From Candidatus Endomicrobium embiratermitis (lineage in GTDB: Bacteria > Elusimicrobiota > Endomicrobiia > Endomicrobiales > Endomicrobiaceae): a stretch of 64,000 bases of DNA. Positions 8,198 to 16,738 of the stretch are shown here, piece after piece. A program made the translations under genes and the position numbers. Under the pieces are notes generated by a model, which worked only from the letters and a program-made list of their open reading frames with translations, was not told the origin of the DNA and made no database searches. The number at the start of each line of letters is the position of its first letter. Within the stretch, counting starts at the first letter, position 1. The stretch is taken from contig WQYI01000001.1 in assembly GCA_009781315.1 (NCBI GenBank), positions 1 through 64,000 of the forward strand, written 5' to 3'.

Positions 8198-10203
8198 TAT
8201 TTTTTCTCCTTTTTTCCCGCTGCAGTTTTTAAATAAATATCCGCTTCGGCAAGATTTATTTTATAATATTCTATCATTTCTTTATGCTCTTTTGTCTCAT
8301 TTGTTTTTGAAAGCATTTTTGTTTTTGTGTCAAAATTAAAACATTCGTAAAAATTATTATTGATATTATATAAAACCGCCTTATCTCCGGACAATATAAA
8401 ACCGTCGCTGTTGTACGCAATATGATTTTTGTCCGATAAAACGCTTGTCCCTGCCGACACGTAATTCGCGCTTGAAAGCGACAAATCGTAAAGAGTAGGC
8501 ATAATGTCCATATGGCAGGCTGCCGCGTCTTTGTCAAAAGGTTTTTTCAATTTTTCCGGAATATAAACATACATTGGCACGGAATATTTTTTAAAAAGCT
8601 CTTTATCCGATGCAGCCGTGATTTCCCTTAAGTTGTGGTCTCCCGTTATAACCACTATGGTGTTTTTGGCAAGGTTTGAATTTTTTACGGCCTCCAGAAA
8701 TTTCGCGGCTTCCCTGTTTGCGAACTGATAGCTTTCAAATATTTTTTTGCCGTATTTCTTTTCTCCGGGCATCATGCGTTTTAAATCCGCAGGAATGATA
8801 ATTTTCAAAGGAACATAATGCGGAGGAGTTTCATACGGAGGATGCGTTCCCGTGGACATAGCGTAAATAAATTTCGGCGTTTCGGGATCGGCGTTAAGTT
8901 CTCTTAAAAGAAGTTCGAAAAATTGGGCGTCGTTTATGCCCCATTCGTGCCTGTATTCGTTTTTTATGTCGCCTTCGCCGTAAGTTTTGTCAAACCCCTG
9001 CGCCTTGAAAAAATTTTCTATACCTCTCCAGTTGAGGCTTCCTCCGTAAACGGCTTTTGTAAGATATCCGGCGTTTTTGAAAGGAAGAGGAGCGGCGCTT
9101 GAAAACTGTTTGTACGCGGCGGGGCTTTGGGTGATCTGCGTTGAAAACGGATTTTGCGGCATATTTAAAATTGTGCTTTCAAGAGAGTGGACTGTAATAT
9201 TCCCGGCGGCAAGAAAATTGTAAAGGACTGTGTCCTCGTCAAAATGTTTTTTTAGTTCTCCCAAAACGTTGAAATCTTCTCCGTTAAAAAGGAGCGGCAG
9301 CTCCCCGAAACTTTCAAGGATTATGAATACGACGTTCGGTTTAATTGATTCAGCTTCTTTATTTACAGGGGTAATTTTATTAAAGTCCGACGTATTTAAA
9401 ATTTGTTTGTCGATTTTTAACTTTTGCGCCATATCCGCGCTGCCGCGGCTTTGCTCCTGTTTAGCCTGTATGGCGTCCGTAAGGGCGTGCGCGCTTGAAA
9501 TGGAAAGTTCATTTATAAACTGATTCGGCGAAATCTGCGTATAAAAAGTTCCGAGAGGAAACATCGATATTGTTCCCCGGGCTGCCAGAAAAAGTAAGCA
9601 CGGAAGAGTTAAAACGATTGTGATTTTTAAAAATACGTTCCAATATTGAGTGTCAATATAACATTTCATGTTCAAAAGGCGTTTATGCGTGATTTTGCTT
9701 AGTTTATAGAACATGAAAACAACGGCTGCCAGAATAATCAACGCGGGTATAAAACGCCTGTCCGCGATAATAGTCGCCGCGATAGCCTTTGTATCGTCGG
9801 CAAAAGCTTCAAAAATCAGCAGGTTTATATGTTTGTTAAAATATATAAAAAATCCGAAATCTATTATGGCAAGCAAAGCCAAAGCGCTGAAAATGAACCA
9901 ATAATAATATCTTATTATAAGCGTGAAAAATTTAAAAAGGTTTAAGTTTTTGATTGCTAGAAAAACCGTGAAAATAAGGACGGCCAGGATATTTACGTAT
10001 GCCAAAACGGAAATGTCAAACCTAAGCCCCAGAAAAAAGGCTTTGAACACGTCTCCGTATAATCCGGAAAGCGAGCCGAAGTCGGCAAAATAGAAAAAGA
10101 AAAACAATCTGTAAATCGTCATTAACGCCAAAGCCGCTATATTTATGGGGACGATTTGCAGCAAGCAGTCAAAATATTTTTCAAAATTATAAAGTTTTAC
10201 CAT
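8197..10203 (-). CDS. LtaS-like membrane sulfatase / phosphoglycerol or phosphoethanolamine transferase
   Basis: 668 residues. About five hydrophobic segments occupy residues 15-235. They are followed by an alkaline-phosphatase-superfamily domain facing the periplasm. It begins NVVFIILESFGE, where the Glu is a metal ligand in this family. NITVHSLES carries the likely nucleophilic Thr, and VVITGDHN supplies further metal ligands. Related enzymes (LtaS, OpgB, EptA groups) transfer phosphoglycerol or phosphoethanolamine to envelope glycans or lipids. The substrate cannot be read from the sequence; in a diderm, modification of a periplasmic glycan or lipid A is plausible. First gene of the probable operon with lemA and htpX. 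Confidence 0.82.
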   Translation of the reverse strand: MVKLYNFEKYFDCLLQIVPINIAALALMTIYRLFFFFYFADFGSLSGLYGDVFKAFFLGLRFDISVLAYVNILAVLIFTVFLAIKNLNLFKFFTLIIRYYYWFIFSALALLAIIDFGFFIYFNKHINLLIFEAFADDTKAIAATIIADRRFIPALIILAAVVFMFYKLSKITHKRLLNMKCYIDTQYWNVFLKITIVLTLPCLLFLAARGTISMFPLGTFYTQISPNQFINELSISSAHALTDAIQAKQEQSRGSADMAQKLKIDKQILNTSDFNKITPVNKEAESIKPNVVFIILESFGELPLLFNGEDFNVLGELKKHFDEDTVLYNFLAAGNITVHSLESTILNMPQNPFSTQITQSPAAYKQFSSAAPLPFKNAGYLTKAVYGGSLNWRGIENFFKAQGFDKTYGEGDIKNEYRHEWGINDAQFFELLLRELNADPETPKFIYAMSTGTHPPYETPPHYVPLKIIIPADLKRMMPGEKKYGKKIFESYQFANREAAKFLEAVKNSNLAKNTIVVITGDHNLREITAASDKELFKKYSVPMYVYIPEKLKKPFDKDAAACHMDIMPTLYDLSLSSANYVSAGTSVLSDKNHIAYNSDGFILSGDKAVLYNINNNFYECFNFDTKTKMLSKTNETKEHKEMIEYYKINLAEADIYLKTAAGKKEKK

Positions 10204-10339
10204 GAAAAATCCATTTTAACGCAGATCCGCTGAGGCGCTCGGAGATTGATAAAAGAAAGGATGTATTATCTTTTTAAAATCTGACAAGATTCTGCGGTCA
10301 AATCGCTTTTGAAATTGATGTTTTTTTGTTAATAGTTAA

Positions 10340-11248
10340 TTAGTAATCCATAGTAAATGCGACGGAACCGTCAGAAGCATAGGCGCGCCTTTTAGTTTTC
10401 TTTCCGTTTGTGTATAAATCGACGTATACGGGAGAATGAGGTCTGCTTTCGCGGTATATTTTCGTTTCGCCGTTACGTTTGCCGTTTGAATAATTCATAA
10501 CCGACTGAATGTTTCCGCCTTCGTAAAATTTAAGGGATTGCCCTTCAAGTTTACCGGCAGAATAATTGTATTCCGCAATCAGCGTTCCGTTTGAAGAGAA
10601 TTCTCTTTGCGTGCCTTCTTTTTTTCCGTTTAAATATTCGGTTACTGCTTTTATTTTTCCGTTATCGTAGAATTCTTTGGTTAGTCCGTTTAATTTCCCT
10701 TCGGAATATTGCTGTACAAGTAAAATAATCCCTGTTTCGGAATATTTCCTCAAAGTGCCGTATAGAAGCTCGTTTTTGTAAACGGCTTCTTTTTTTATTT
10801 TTCCGTTAGGATAATATTCCCTTGACGGTCCGTAAAGCTGCCCTGCTTTATAGTTGCTTACGGACGAAGCTATACCGTTCGGATAAAATTCTTTAATAAC
10901 TCCTTCAAGCCGTCCTGCGTTATAGTTTAACTGGGCTGTGATATAGTGTCCGGAATATTGGAGTATTAATCCGTCGGGTATTTTGCCTTCTATTTTAACT
11001 CCGCCTTTTTCATTGATGTATTCGATAGCGTAAACAACGCTTCTGTCAGCCGATAAATATTTATATTCTTTCGGAGATCCGTCCGGATATTTTTGTGTTT
11101 CAATTTTTTTTGCGGTTATTATGGGGTGTCCCGCTACTTGGTCGTTAGGACCTAAAATTTCAGAAAAGTTATTTTGGACCAGAGTATTGCGCGCGCAGGA
11201 AGCCAAAACAAAACAACAAGAGAATATAAGTATAAAAATATTTCTCAT
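10340..11248 (-). CDS. Lipoprotein with MORN-like / YwqK-type repeats
   Basis: 302 residues. A signal sequence ends in the lipobox LASC (Cys about residue 18). Residues 85-290 contain about eight repeats of the form (E/K)FYxNGKIKxxxxYxxGxxxG, the MORN-variant repeat found in YwqK-like proteins. These repeats form beta-hairpin stacks and generally mediate binding; no catalytic motif is visible. It is transcribed toward the sulfatase gene, with 136 bp between them, so it may have its own promoter. The exact role is unknown. Confidence 0.8.
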   Translation of the reverse strand: MRNIFILIFSCCFVLASCARNTLVQNNFSEILGPNDQVAGHPIITAKKIETQKYPDGSPKEYKYLSADRSVVYAIEYINEKGGVKIEGKIPDGLILQYSGHYITAQLNYNAGRLEGVIKEFYPNGIASSVSNYKAGQLYGPSREYYPNGKIKKEAVYKNELLYGTLRKYSETGIILLVQQYSEGKLNGLTKEFYDNGKIKAVTEYLNGKKEGTQREFSSNGTLIAEYNYSAGKLEGQSLKFYEGGNIQSVMNYSNGKRNGETKIYRESRPHSPVYVDLYTNGKKTKRRAYASDGSVAFTMDY

Positions 11249-11292
11249 ATAATTTTAACCTCGCCTTTGAATTTTATATAAGGAAGCAAAAA

Positions 11293-11379
11293 CGGAAGGG
11301 GAGGGATTTGAACCCTCGATACGGTTTCCCGTATATTAGTTTTCGAGACTAACTCCTTCAACCGCTCGGACACCCTTCC
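11293..11379 (-). tRNA. tRNA-Ser (anticodon CGA)
   Basis: Reading the minus strand: 7-bp acceptor GGAAGGG/CCCTTCC with discriminator G, the class II D-arm typical of tRNA-Ser, anticodon stem TTAGT/ACTAA with loop CTCGAAA (anticodon CGA, reading UCG), a long variable arm (TATACGGGAAACCGTA) and the T-arm GGGTTCAAATCC. CCA is not encoded. Coordinates come from manual folding. Confidence 0.92.
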
Positions 11380-11498
11380 ATTCACTGCGTTCATTACATG
11401 TTGTCCAGGAGGGTTGCCGGGGCGCTCACATCTCGCGCCCGCTGCAAGCTTGTGCTCCTTATTCGTCGCACTGCAGCCCGCTCGGACACCCTTCCATT
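11362..11498. repeat. 21-bp direct repeat of the tRNA-Ser 5' end flanking a GC-richer stretch
   Basis: Bases 11362-11382, within and just past the tRNA 5' end, recur exactly at 11478-11498 (ccgctcggacacccttccat plus t). The 95 bp between the copies (11383-11477) are visibly GC-richer than their surroundings and contain no ORF. Direct copies of a tRNA end are what integrase-mediated insertion and excision leave behind, although most integrases use the 3' end. No integrase is nearby. The 15-mer tcactgcgttcatta inside this stretch recurs near 12399, just after nadE. Confidence 0.7.
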
Positions 11499-11663
11499 AG
11501 TCTAGTTAAGATCTAAAATACTGACAATAAAGCAAGTCTACAAATTATAGCATTGTTATAAAATTCTTTCAAACGCTTTTTGTTATATTGAGATTAGGTT
11601 AGTCAAGTAGGCGGATGAATTTGCTACAATTAATATATTCATTGTGCGGAGGTAAATTTTAAT

Positions 11664-12395
11664 ATGGAATTTGATGCGCTAAAAGTTAAAAATAATCTTG
11701 TCAGGTGGATACAAGACTGGTTTGAACAAAACGGTAAAAACTGTAATGCCGTGTTGGGAATTTCCGGCGGAAAAGACAGCACTATTGTGGCCGCGCTTTG
11801 CGCACAAGCTCTCGGCAAAGAGCGCGTAACCGGCGTGCTTTTGCCTAACGGAATACAAAGCGATATTGATATTTCCAAAAGCGTTATTAAACATTTTGGA
11901 ATCGCCTCTTTGGAAATTAATATTGAAGAAGCGTACGACTCCATTATTTCAAAAGTGAATAAATATGCCGAGCCAAGCCTTCAAACCCGCGTAAATCTTG
12001 CGCCAAGACTTAGAATGAGCATTCTTTATGCCGTCTCACAGACAATAAACGGCAGAGTGGCTAATACTTCAAATCTTTCCGAGGCATGGATCGGTTACAG
12101 CACCCGCTATGGCGACAGCGCCGGGGATTTTGCTCCGCTTCTCAATCTTACCGTAACGGAATGTAAAGCCGTAGGTTACGCGCTTAATATTCCCGCGGAG
12201 TTTATAGAGAAGATTCCGCATGACGGCATCAGCGGGCAGACAGATGAAGAAAAAATCGGTTTTACTTATGACGTCTTAGACAAATATATCCGCACAGGCA
12301 TATGTGAAAATAAAGAAATCAAAAATAAAATAGATACAATGCATGCCGGAAATAAATTTAAAACTTTACCAATGCCGAGTTTTGAATGGAGATAA
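11664..12395 (+). CDS. nadE: NAD+ synthetase, ammonia-dependent type
   Basis: 243 residues. Converts deamido-NAD+ to NAD+ using ATP and ammonia, the last step of NAD synthesis. The P-loop pyrophosphatase motif SGGKDS is at residues 34-39. RVNLAPRLRMSILYA and NTSNLSEAWIGYSTRYGD match the NAD-binding region. There is no N-terminal glutaminase (nitrilase) domain, so it should use free ammonia. The ATG is preceded by GGAGG at 11649-11653 with suitable spacing. A TACAAT at 11625-11630 is a possible -10 with no convincing -35. It is convergent with the downstream outer-membrane gene. Confidence 0.95.
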   Translation: MEFDALKVKNNLVRWIQDWFEQNGKNCNAVLGISGGKDSTIVAALCAQALGKERVTGVLLPNGIQSDIDISKSVIKHFGIASLEINIEEAYDSIISKVNKYAEPSLQTRVNLAPRLRMSILYAVSQTINGRVANTSNLSEAWIGYSTRYGDSAGDFAPLLNLTVTECKAVGYALNIPAEFIEKIPHDGISGQTDEEKIGFTYDVLDKYIRTGICENKEIKNKIDTMHAGNKFKTLPMPSFEWR

Positions 12396-12415
12396 ACTCA
12401 CTGCGTTCATTAAAT

Positions 12416-13750
12416 TTACCCGCCGAAAAAGAATGATACATTGTGGTTTCCTGTTGCCGCGTCGTACGTATAATTTATTCCCAGCGGGAACGGTATTCTC
12501 CACATGCGGTAAGAAACTGCCGCGCCGACGCCTGTTCTTGAACGGGCTTTTCCCGAATCGTCTATGACGGACGATTCCGCAAAAGGAGTTATTGTGGTTA
12601 TGCCTATTTTGTTTTTTGTCGCATAATAAATAAAAGAAATTCCCGTACCGAAACCTTTTTTCCCTCTGAAATCTCTTGCGTATATTCCTCTTCCGCTTAA
12701 AACTTCGCCGCTTCGTACTCTGTCGTAATAAGGCGCTTCAAAAGCGGCAGCTGCGGCAGCGTCAAAAATTAACACATGCCTTTTTTTTGTTTCCGCGCTG
12801 AACTTTGTTTTCAGATAAGCTTTTGAAATCGTAAAATCAGAGCCGGTATAAGAACCGCCGTTTTCATAGTTTATTTCCGCGTAATATCCGTATTTTGTTT
12901 TATCCAAATCCGAAAGTTTATCCGTTACGTCGGATAAGCCTATGCCGAATAAAGCTCCCATTGAAGACATTCCTCCGGAAGTTTTTATGTTTTTGAATTT
13001 TCTAAAACCCGCGTATATTTTGTTGTGGCTGCCTGTATCGTTTGGGGGATTAATTCCTGAATATTTTACTTCGGAAAAATTAAAACCTATCGTAAATCCT
13101 TCTCTTTCCCTAAACGATTTTGACCATGATAATTTAACGGAATCAGATTTAACGTTATATTCGTTTGTCAAAACTTCCGAACCTCCGCTGCCTTTTAACG
13201 GAGAAAAAAGTCCGGAAACGCTGTATGAACCGTCGTCAAAGACTTTTTCATCGTAATTGAATCCGGAAACGGAAGCGCTAAAGAAATTGTCGTTTAATCC
13301 GAGCCCTCCGGAAGCTGCGAAACCGTCGGCGTTAAAAGCGCCGGAAATAAAAATCGTTTCGTTTCGTTTAAAAAGATTTGCTTCTATTAAAGCCACGGCC
13401 AGCGTGCTTTTTGAGCCTCCGGTGCCGAAAATAAAAGGAAAAACGTAATAACTGTCTTTCGCGTTGATATCTATAGAAATTGAAGAATCATCGTTTTCTA
13501 TTATCAAAAAATCCGCGGTTTTAAAAATCCGCATATCGTGTACGGCTTGTTTGGCAAAATCATAGTTGTCGGCGTAGAATATGTCTCCTTCGTTTAATAA
13601 AAATTTTTTCTTTACAATTTTAGGAGGTACTCTGGATGTTTTAACGTTGATTTCCTTTATGGTTCTCCCATCATAGGATCTCGGGTTTTCCTGCGCGTAA
13701 ACAAACGAAAAAAACAAAGAAATTAAAATAATTGAAAAGGCTGTTTTCAT
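12416..13750 (-). CDS. Omp85-like outer-membrane protein with a single POTRA-like domain
   Basis: 444 residues. A signal peptide (residues 1-19, cleavage after VYA) is followed by a POTRA-like segment at about 28-95 (IKEINVKTSRVPPKIVKKKF, then EGDIFYADNYDFA). A beta-barrel of about 330 residues follows, with alternating strands, many FNFSE/GLG turns and a C-terminal NVSFFFGG. BamA has five POTRAs and TamA three, so a one-POTRA, 444-residue protein is a short member, nearer to FhaC-type or uncharacterised surface-antigen families. Likely an outer-membrane assembly or transport pore; no partner is encoded nearby. It is divergent from the alkD operon and shares a 98-bp regulatory gap with it. 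Confidence 0.72.
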   Translation of the reverse strand: MKTAFSIILISLFFSFVYAQENPRSYDGRTIKEINVKTSRVPPKIVKKKFLLNEGDIFYADNYDFAKQAVHDMRIFKTADFLIIENDDSSISIDINAKDSYYVFPFIFGTGGSKSTLAVALIEANLFKRNETIFISGAFNADGFAASGGLGLNDNFFSASVSGFNYDEKVFDDGSYSVSGLFSPLKGSGGSEVLTNEYNVKSDSVKLSWSKSFREREGFTIGFNFSEVKYSGINPPNDTGSHNKIYAGFRKFKNIKTSGGMSSMGALFGIGLSDVTDKLSDLDKTKYGYYAEINYENGGSYTGSDFTISKAYLKTKFSAETKKRHVLIFDAAAAAAFEAPYYDRVRSGEVLSGRGIYARDFRGKKGFGTGISFIYYATKNKIGITTITPFAESSVIDDSGKARSRTGVGAAVSYRMWRIPFPLGINYTYDAATGNHNVSFFFGG

Positions 13751-13780
13751 AATCGGTTATTTTTGCAAATTTTACGCGCT

Positions 13781-13809
13781 TTGACAAATTTTTATCAGAA
13801 TTTGATAAA
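13781..13809 (+). promoter_or_regulatory. Promoter of the alkD operon with an operator-like palindrome
   Basis: TTGACA at 13781-13786, a 17-bp spacer and GATAAA at 13804-13809. The spacer contains the inverted repeat TTATCA-gaatt-TGATAA (13792-13808), placed between the -35 and -10 where a repressor could block polymerase. The gap is shared with the divergent Omp85-like gene. Confidence 0.55.
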
Positions 13810-13848
13810 ATTATCATGTCGTTATAGCGGTTATAAAAGGAGAATTCA

Positions 13849-14028
13849 ATGTCAGTCTATTTAAGCCTTACCGTTCATTCCGTTATTTTCGGAATTTTTT
13901 ACACGCTTATCTTTTTGTTTCTCAACAAAAGCTCTATTATCAAAGTTAAATTTGCTTCAATTTTCTTTTTTACGCTGATAATGTATTTCGTTTTAAGTTT
14001 ACTGCTCGGAAAATATATTCTTATATAA
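13849..14028 (+). CDS. Small membrane protein, 59 residues, function unknown
   Basis: ATG at 13849 is preceded by AAAGGAGAA (13836-13844) with good spacing. The 59-codon frame ends in TAA, which shares its last base with the alkD ATG (TAATG). The product is almost entirely hydrophobic, with two predicted membrane helices (about residues 5-26 and 34-55) separated by the basic linker NKSSIIKVK. Its strong ribosome binding site and translational coupling argue that it is real. No family recognised. Confidence 0.75.
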   Translation: MSVYLSLTVHSVIFGIFYTLIFLFLNKSSIIKVKFASIFFFTLIMYFVLSLLLGKYILI

Positions 14029-14729
14029 TGAACAAAAATAAAATTTTAAAAGAATTAAAATCTCTTGGAGATAAGGAATTTGCGATACACCACGCCAAAT
14101 TTTTTCAGACCCATAAAGGCGGGTACGGAGAAGGGGATTTATTTTGGGGTTTGCGCGTTCCGCAGCAAAGAGCCGTCGCGAAAAAATATTACAAAGACAT
14201 AACTCTTAAAGAAGCAAAAGAGCTTTTACAGCATAAAATCCATGAAGCAAGGCTTACGGCTTTGGCGGTTCTTAGCGAAAAATATAAAAAAGCCGATGAT
14301 AAAGAAAAAAAGGCAGTAGTTAAAACTTATCTGGCAAATACCGAATACATAAATAACTGGGATTTGGTTGACCTTTCGGCTCCGTATATAGCCGGCGCTT
14401 TTTGGTTTGATAATCCGTCTGATGATATGTTAGAACTTGCAAAATCCAAAAACTTATGGCGCGAAAGAATATCTATGGTATCCACGCTTTATTTTATAAA
14501 ACGCGGCAGATTGAAAGAAACTTTTGAGCTTGCGGAAATGTTTTTAAGCCATAAACACGATTTAATGCACAAAGCCGCGGGCTGGATGCTGAGGGAAGCG
14601 GGAAAAAAGGATATTTCCGCGCTGCGGGCTTTCCTTGATAAAAACCATAAAAAAATGCCGAGAACAATGCTGCGCTACGCGATAGAGAAGTTTCCGGACA
14701 GAGAACGGAAAAAGTATATGGGAAGATAA
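14028..14729 (+). CDS. DNA alkylation repair protein (AlkD-like glycosylase)
   Basis: 233 residues, made of HEAT-like helical repeats. AlkD-family signatures include FFQTHKGGYGEGDLFWGLRVP near residues 25-45, HEARLTALAVL near 70, NWDLVDLSAPYIAG near 108-121 (the Trp-Asp pair lies in the DNA-binding cleft) and KAAGWMLREAGK near 180. The family removes alkylated purines such as N3- and N7-alkyl bases without base flipping. Translationally coupled to the 59-residue membrane protein before it and followed 17 bp later by a Smr protein. Confidence 0.9.
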   Translation: MNKNKILKELKSLGDKEFAIHHAKFFQTHKGGYGEGDLFWGLRVPQQRAVAKKYYKDITLKEAKELLQHKIHEARLTALAVLSEKYKKADDKEKKAVVKTYLANTEYINNWDLVDLSAPYIAGAFWFDNPSDDMLELAKSKNLWRERISMVSTLYFIKRGRLKETFELAEMFLSHKHDLMHKAAGWMLREAGKKDISALRAFLDKNHKKMPRTMLRYAIEKFPDRERKKYMGR

Positions 14730-14745
14730 TTAAGGAGTTTTGTCC

Positions 14746-15012
14746 GTGTCTTTTCAAAAACTTGATTTGCATCCGATTTATAATAAAGGCGGGAAAATAG
14801 ATTCCGAGCTTAATAAAATATTGAGCGACGCGTGGTCAAAAAAACTGGATTTTATAGAAATAATACCCGGCAAAGGTTCCGGACAGCTTAAAGAAAAAGT
14901 TTTGAGGTTTTTAAACCAAAAAGACATACGGCGAAAATATTCCAAATACGACGTTGACAATAAAAATTTCGGAAGAATTTTCGTTCATTTTAACTGGAAT
15001 AAGCTGAAATAA
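14746..15012 (+). CDS. Small Smr-domain protein
   Basis: 88 residues from the GTG at 14746. AAGGAG at 14732-14737 lies 8 bases before this GTG but only 2 before an upstream in-frame TTG (14740), so the GTG is preferred. The product is a near-complete Smr fold: LDLHPIY at the start, the central IEIIPGKGSGQLKEKVLRFL (the H/I-GKG-G motif with the following helix) and a C-terminal VHFNW. Smr domains are nucleases or nucleic-acid binders, as in the MutS2 C-terminus. Its position after alkD suggests a DNA- or RNA-repair role. Confidence 0.85.
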   Translation: MSFQKLDLHPIYNKGGKIDSELNKILSDAWSKKLDFIEIIPGKGSGQLKEKVLRFLNQKDIRRKYSKYDVDNKNFGRIFVHFNWNKLK

Positions 15013-15048
15013 CAAAGAGGCAACGAATGTTATTTCATTCTGAATGGA

Positions 15049-15077
15049 GCAACATAGGGATAATATCCCGTAGTTGC
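15049..15077. repeat. Hairpin element between the Smr and holin-like genes
   Basis: Nested complementarity: GCAAC (15049-15053) with GTTGC (15073-15077), and GGGAT with ATCCC around a 3-base loop. It is embedded in a sequence resembling the common intergenic palindrome that starts 'tcattctga' and ends 'gaagaatcc' (about 15035-15092). A related element lies at 57991-58033. Confidence 0.6.
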
Positions 15078-15112
15078 GAAATGAAGAATCCAGGCTAATG
15101 AGTGAGGGCGGT

Positions 15113-15502
15113 ATGAAAAATATTTTTATCATGCTTGTAGTCAATATGGCGGCTTTACTTGTCGCGGTAAACATAGTTTCCGGCACTTCAATTACCCAAT
15201 GGGGCACGTTAATCGCCGCGGCTTTGGTAATTGCCGTTTTAAACTCGGTCATAAAGCCCGTTCTTATAATTTTAACGCTTCCTATAAACATTTTAACTTT
15301 GGGAATTTTCACATTGTTCATAAACGCTTTTCTCATGTATGTCACGTCCGTTTTGGTAAAAGGTTTTTTTCTTAAAGATTTTTGGAGCGCTTTTTGGGCG
15401 GCCGCGGTTTTCAGCATAGTAAGCATATTTTTAAATGTTATAATAGGCAGTAACGAAAAACGGGATTTTCAAGGCGGAAACAGGAGGAAAAGACACCAAT
15501 GA
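15113..15502 (+). CDS. Phage-holin-family (YvlD-like) four-helix membrane protein
   Basis: 129 residues from the ATG at 15113; an in-frame ATG at 15098 is the main alternative. Four membrane helices occupy about residues 3-22, 28-48, 55-80 and 90-118, with the family motif LNSVIKPVL...LPINILTLG. The C-terminus is basic and hydrophilic (RDFQGGNRRKRHQ). Despite the family name this is a widespread chromosomal membrane protein of unknown role, not evidence for a prophage. Its stop overlaps the next start (ATGA). Confidence 0.85.
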   Translation: MKNIFIMLVVNMAALLVAVNIVSGTSITQWGTLIAAALVIAVLNSVIKPVLIILTLPINILTLGIFTLFINAFLMYVTSVLVKGFFLKDFWSAFWAAAVFSIVSIFLNVIIGSNEKRDFQGGNRRKRHQ

Positions 15503-16677
15503 TTACAAAAGAACTTATCGTAAGAATTTTTTCAGCCGCGAATATTTTAAGATGGAACGACCACATCCGCCCGTTTGATTTTTTTGAGCTCGATAAACAG
15601 GCTCATAAAATGATTATTGCTTACATAGTTGCGAAGTTTGAAGAGGGAGAAGGCAGAAAAATCGACTGGACAAAACTTATCGAGGGCGGGATTTTCGAAT
15701 TTTTTCAGAGAATAATGCTTACCGATTTGAAACCCGAAGTTTTCCATGAACTTATGTCAAAAAAGGAAAAAGAGCTTAATAACTGGGTTATGGAAAATCT
15801 TAAGGAAGATTTGTCGGCTCTCGGCTGCGGAATCAATGAAAGATTTGAAGAATATTTTTCCGACTGCAAATACGCGGCTTTTGAAAAAAGAATTTTAAGT
15901 TCGGCTCACGCTCTTTCCACGAAATGGGAATTCGGCATTATTTATCCGTGGAACGCCATGCTTTACGGCATAGAAAAAACGAAGCAGGAAATAGACGAAA
16001 CTATTGCAAGTTTTGACGATTTGTCCGGAATAAGAAAACTTATGATAAATAAAAAATATTACGGTTTTCTGGACTTGTGCGGGCAATTGCGTTTTCAGCA
16101 GCGATGGGCTCAGGCTTTCAGAATACCTAAAACCACGGTTTTGGGGCATATGCTTATCGTAGCGATTTTTTCTTATATATTTTCAAAAGAAATGAAAGTT
16201 TCGGAAAAAAGAATATACAATAATTTTTATTCTTCGCTGTTTCACGATTTGCCGGAAATCCTTACGAAAGACATAATAAGGCCGATAAAATCATCTATAG
16301 CAGGGCTTGAAGAAATAATAAAAGTGTATGAAAATAAGCAGGTCGATGAAAGAATTCTGCCTTTGATTCCCGAAAGCTGGCACGAAGAAATGAAATATTT
16401 CGTACAGAATGAGTTTTCTGATAAAATAATTGAAAACGGGAAAGTCATAGCGGTTAAAGATTTGACGGATTATGACGACAATAAATATAACGCCGTTGAC
16501 GGCAGCTTAACAGAAATGTGCGATAAATTCTGCGCGTATATAGAGGCTTCAATCGCTTTGGAATACGGCATAAAATCAGAAACTCTTATTCAATCCAAGC
16601 AGGGTTTGTACGACAAATATTCGGGCTTAAGCAAAAATAATATTAACTTTAAAAAACTTTACGATTATTTTAAATGA
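15499..16677 (+). CDS. HD-domain phosphohydrolase (YfbR-like)
   Basis: 392 residues. Metal-binding HD pair in FYSSLFHDLPEILTKDIIRP (about residues 246-265), with a preceding KTTVLGHMLIVAIFSY segment giving the first His. A second, N-terminal HD-like segment (DKQAHKMIIAYIV) is visible. Homologues with this arrangement belong to the HD hydrolase group that includes 5'-nucleotidase YfbR; the substrate is not predictable here. AGGAGGAAAAG lies upstream at 15482-15492, and the start overlaps the holin-like stop by 4 bp. Last gene of the operon from 13849. Confidence 0.82.
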   Translation: MITKELIVRIFSAANILRWNDHIRPFDFFELDKQAHKMIIAYIVAKFEEGEGRKIDWTKLIEGGIFEFFQRIMLTDLKPEVFHELMSKKEKELNNWVMENLKEDLSALGCGINERFEEYFSDCKYAAFEKRILSSAHALSTKWEFGIIYPWNAMLYGIEKTKQEIDETIASFDDLSGIRKLMINKKYYGFLDLCGQLRFQQRWAQAFRIPKTTVLGHMLIVAIFSYIFSKEMKVSEKRIYNNFYSSLFHDLPEILTKDIIRPIKSSIAGLEEIIKVYENKQVDERILPLIPESWHEEMKYFVQNEFSDKIIENGKVIAVKDLTDYDDNKYNAVDGSLTEMCDKFCAYIEASIALEYGIKSETLIQSKQGLYDKYSGLSKNNINFKKLYDYFK

Positions 16678-16701
16678 ATCCGTATTTGCCGTTTGTCGTT
16701 A

Positions 16702-16725
16702 TTTTCACTTTGCACTTTTCACTTT
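16702..16725. repeat. Short direct repeat of TTTTCACTTT
   Basis: TTTTCACTTT occurs at 16702-16711 and 16716-16725 (14-bp period) and fills most of the 61-bp gap between the convergent HD and PBP1A genes. Likely another dispersed intergenic element. Confidence 0.5.
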
Positions 16726-16738
16726 GAACTTTGCCGTT

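Noticed and set aside
11478-11498. Second tRNA-Ser gene
   Set aside because: Only the 5' acceptor and start of the D-arm are present; the rest of a tRNA cannot be folded from the neighbouring bases.
15074-15502. Prophage signal from a 'holin' gene
   Set aside because: This holin family is chromosomal and widespread; no other phage gene is nearby.
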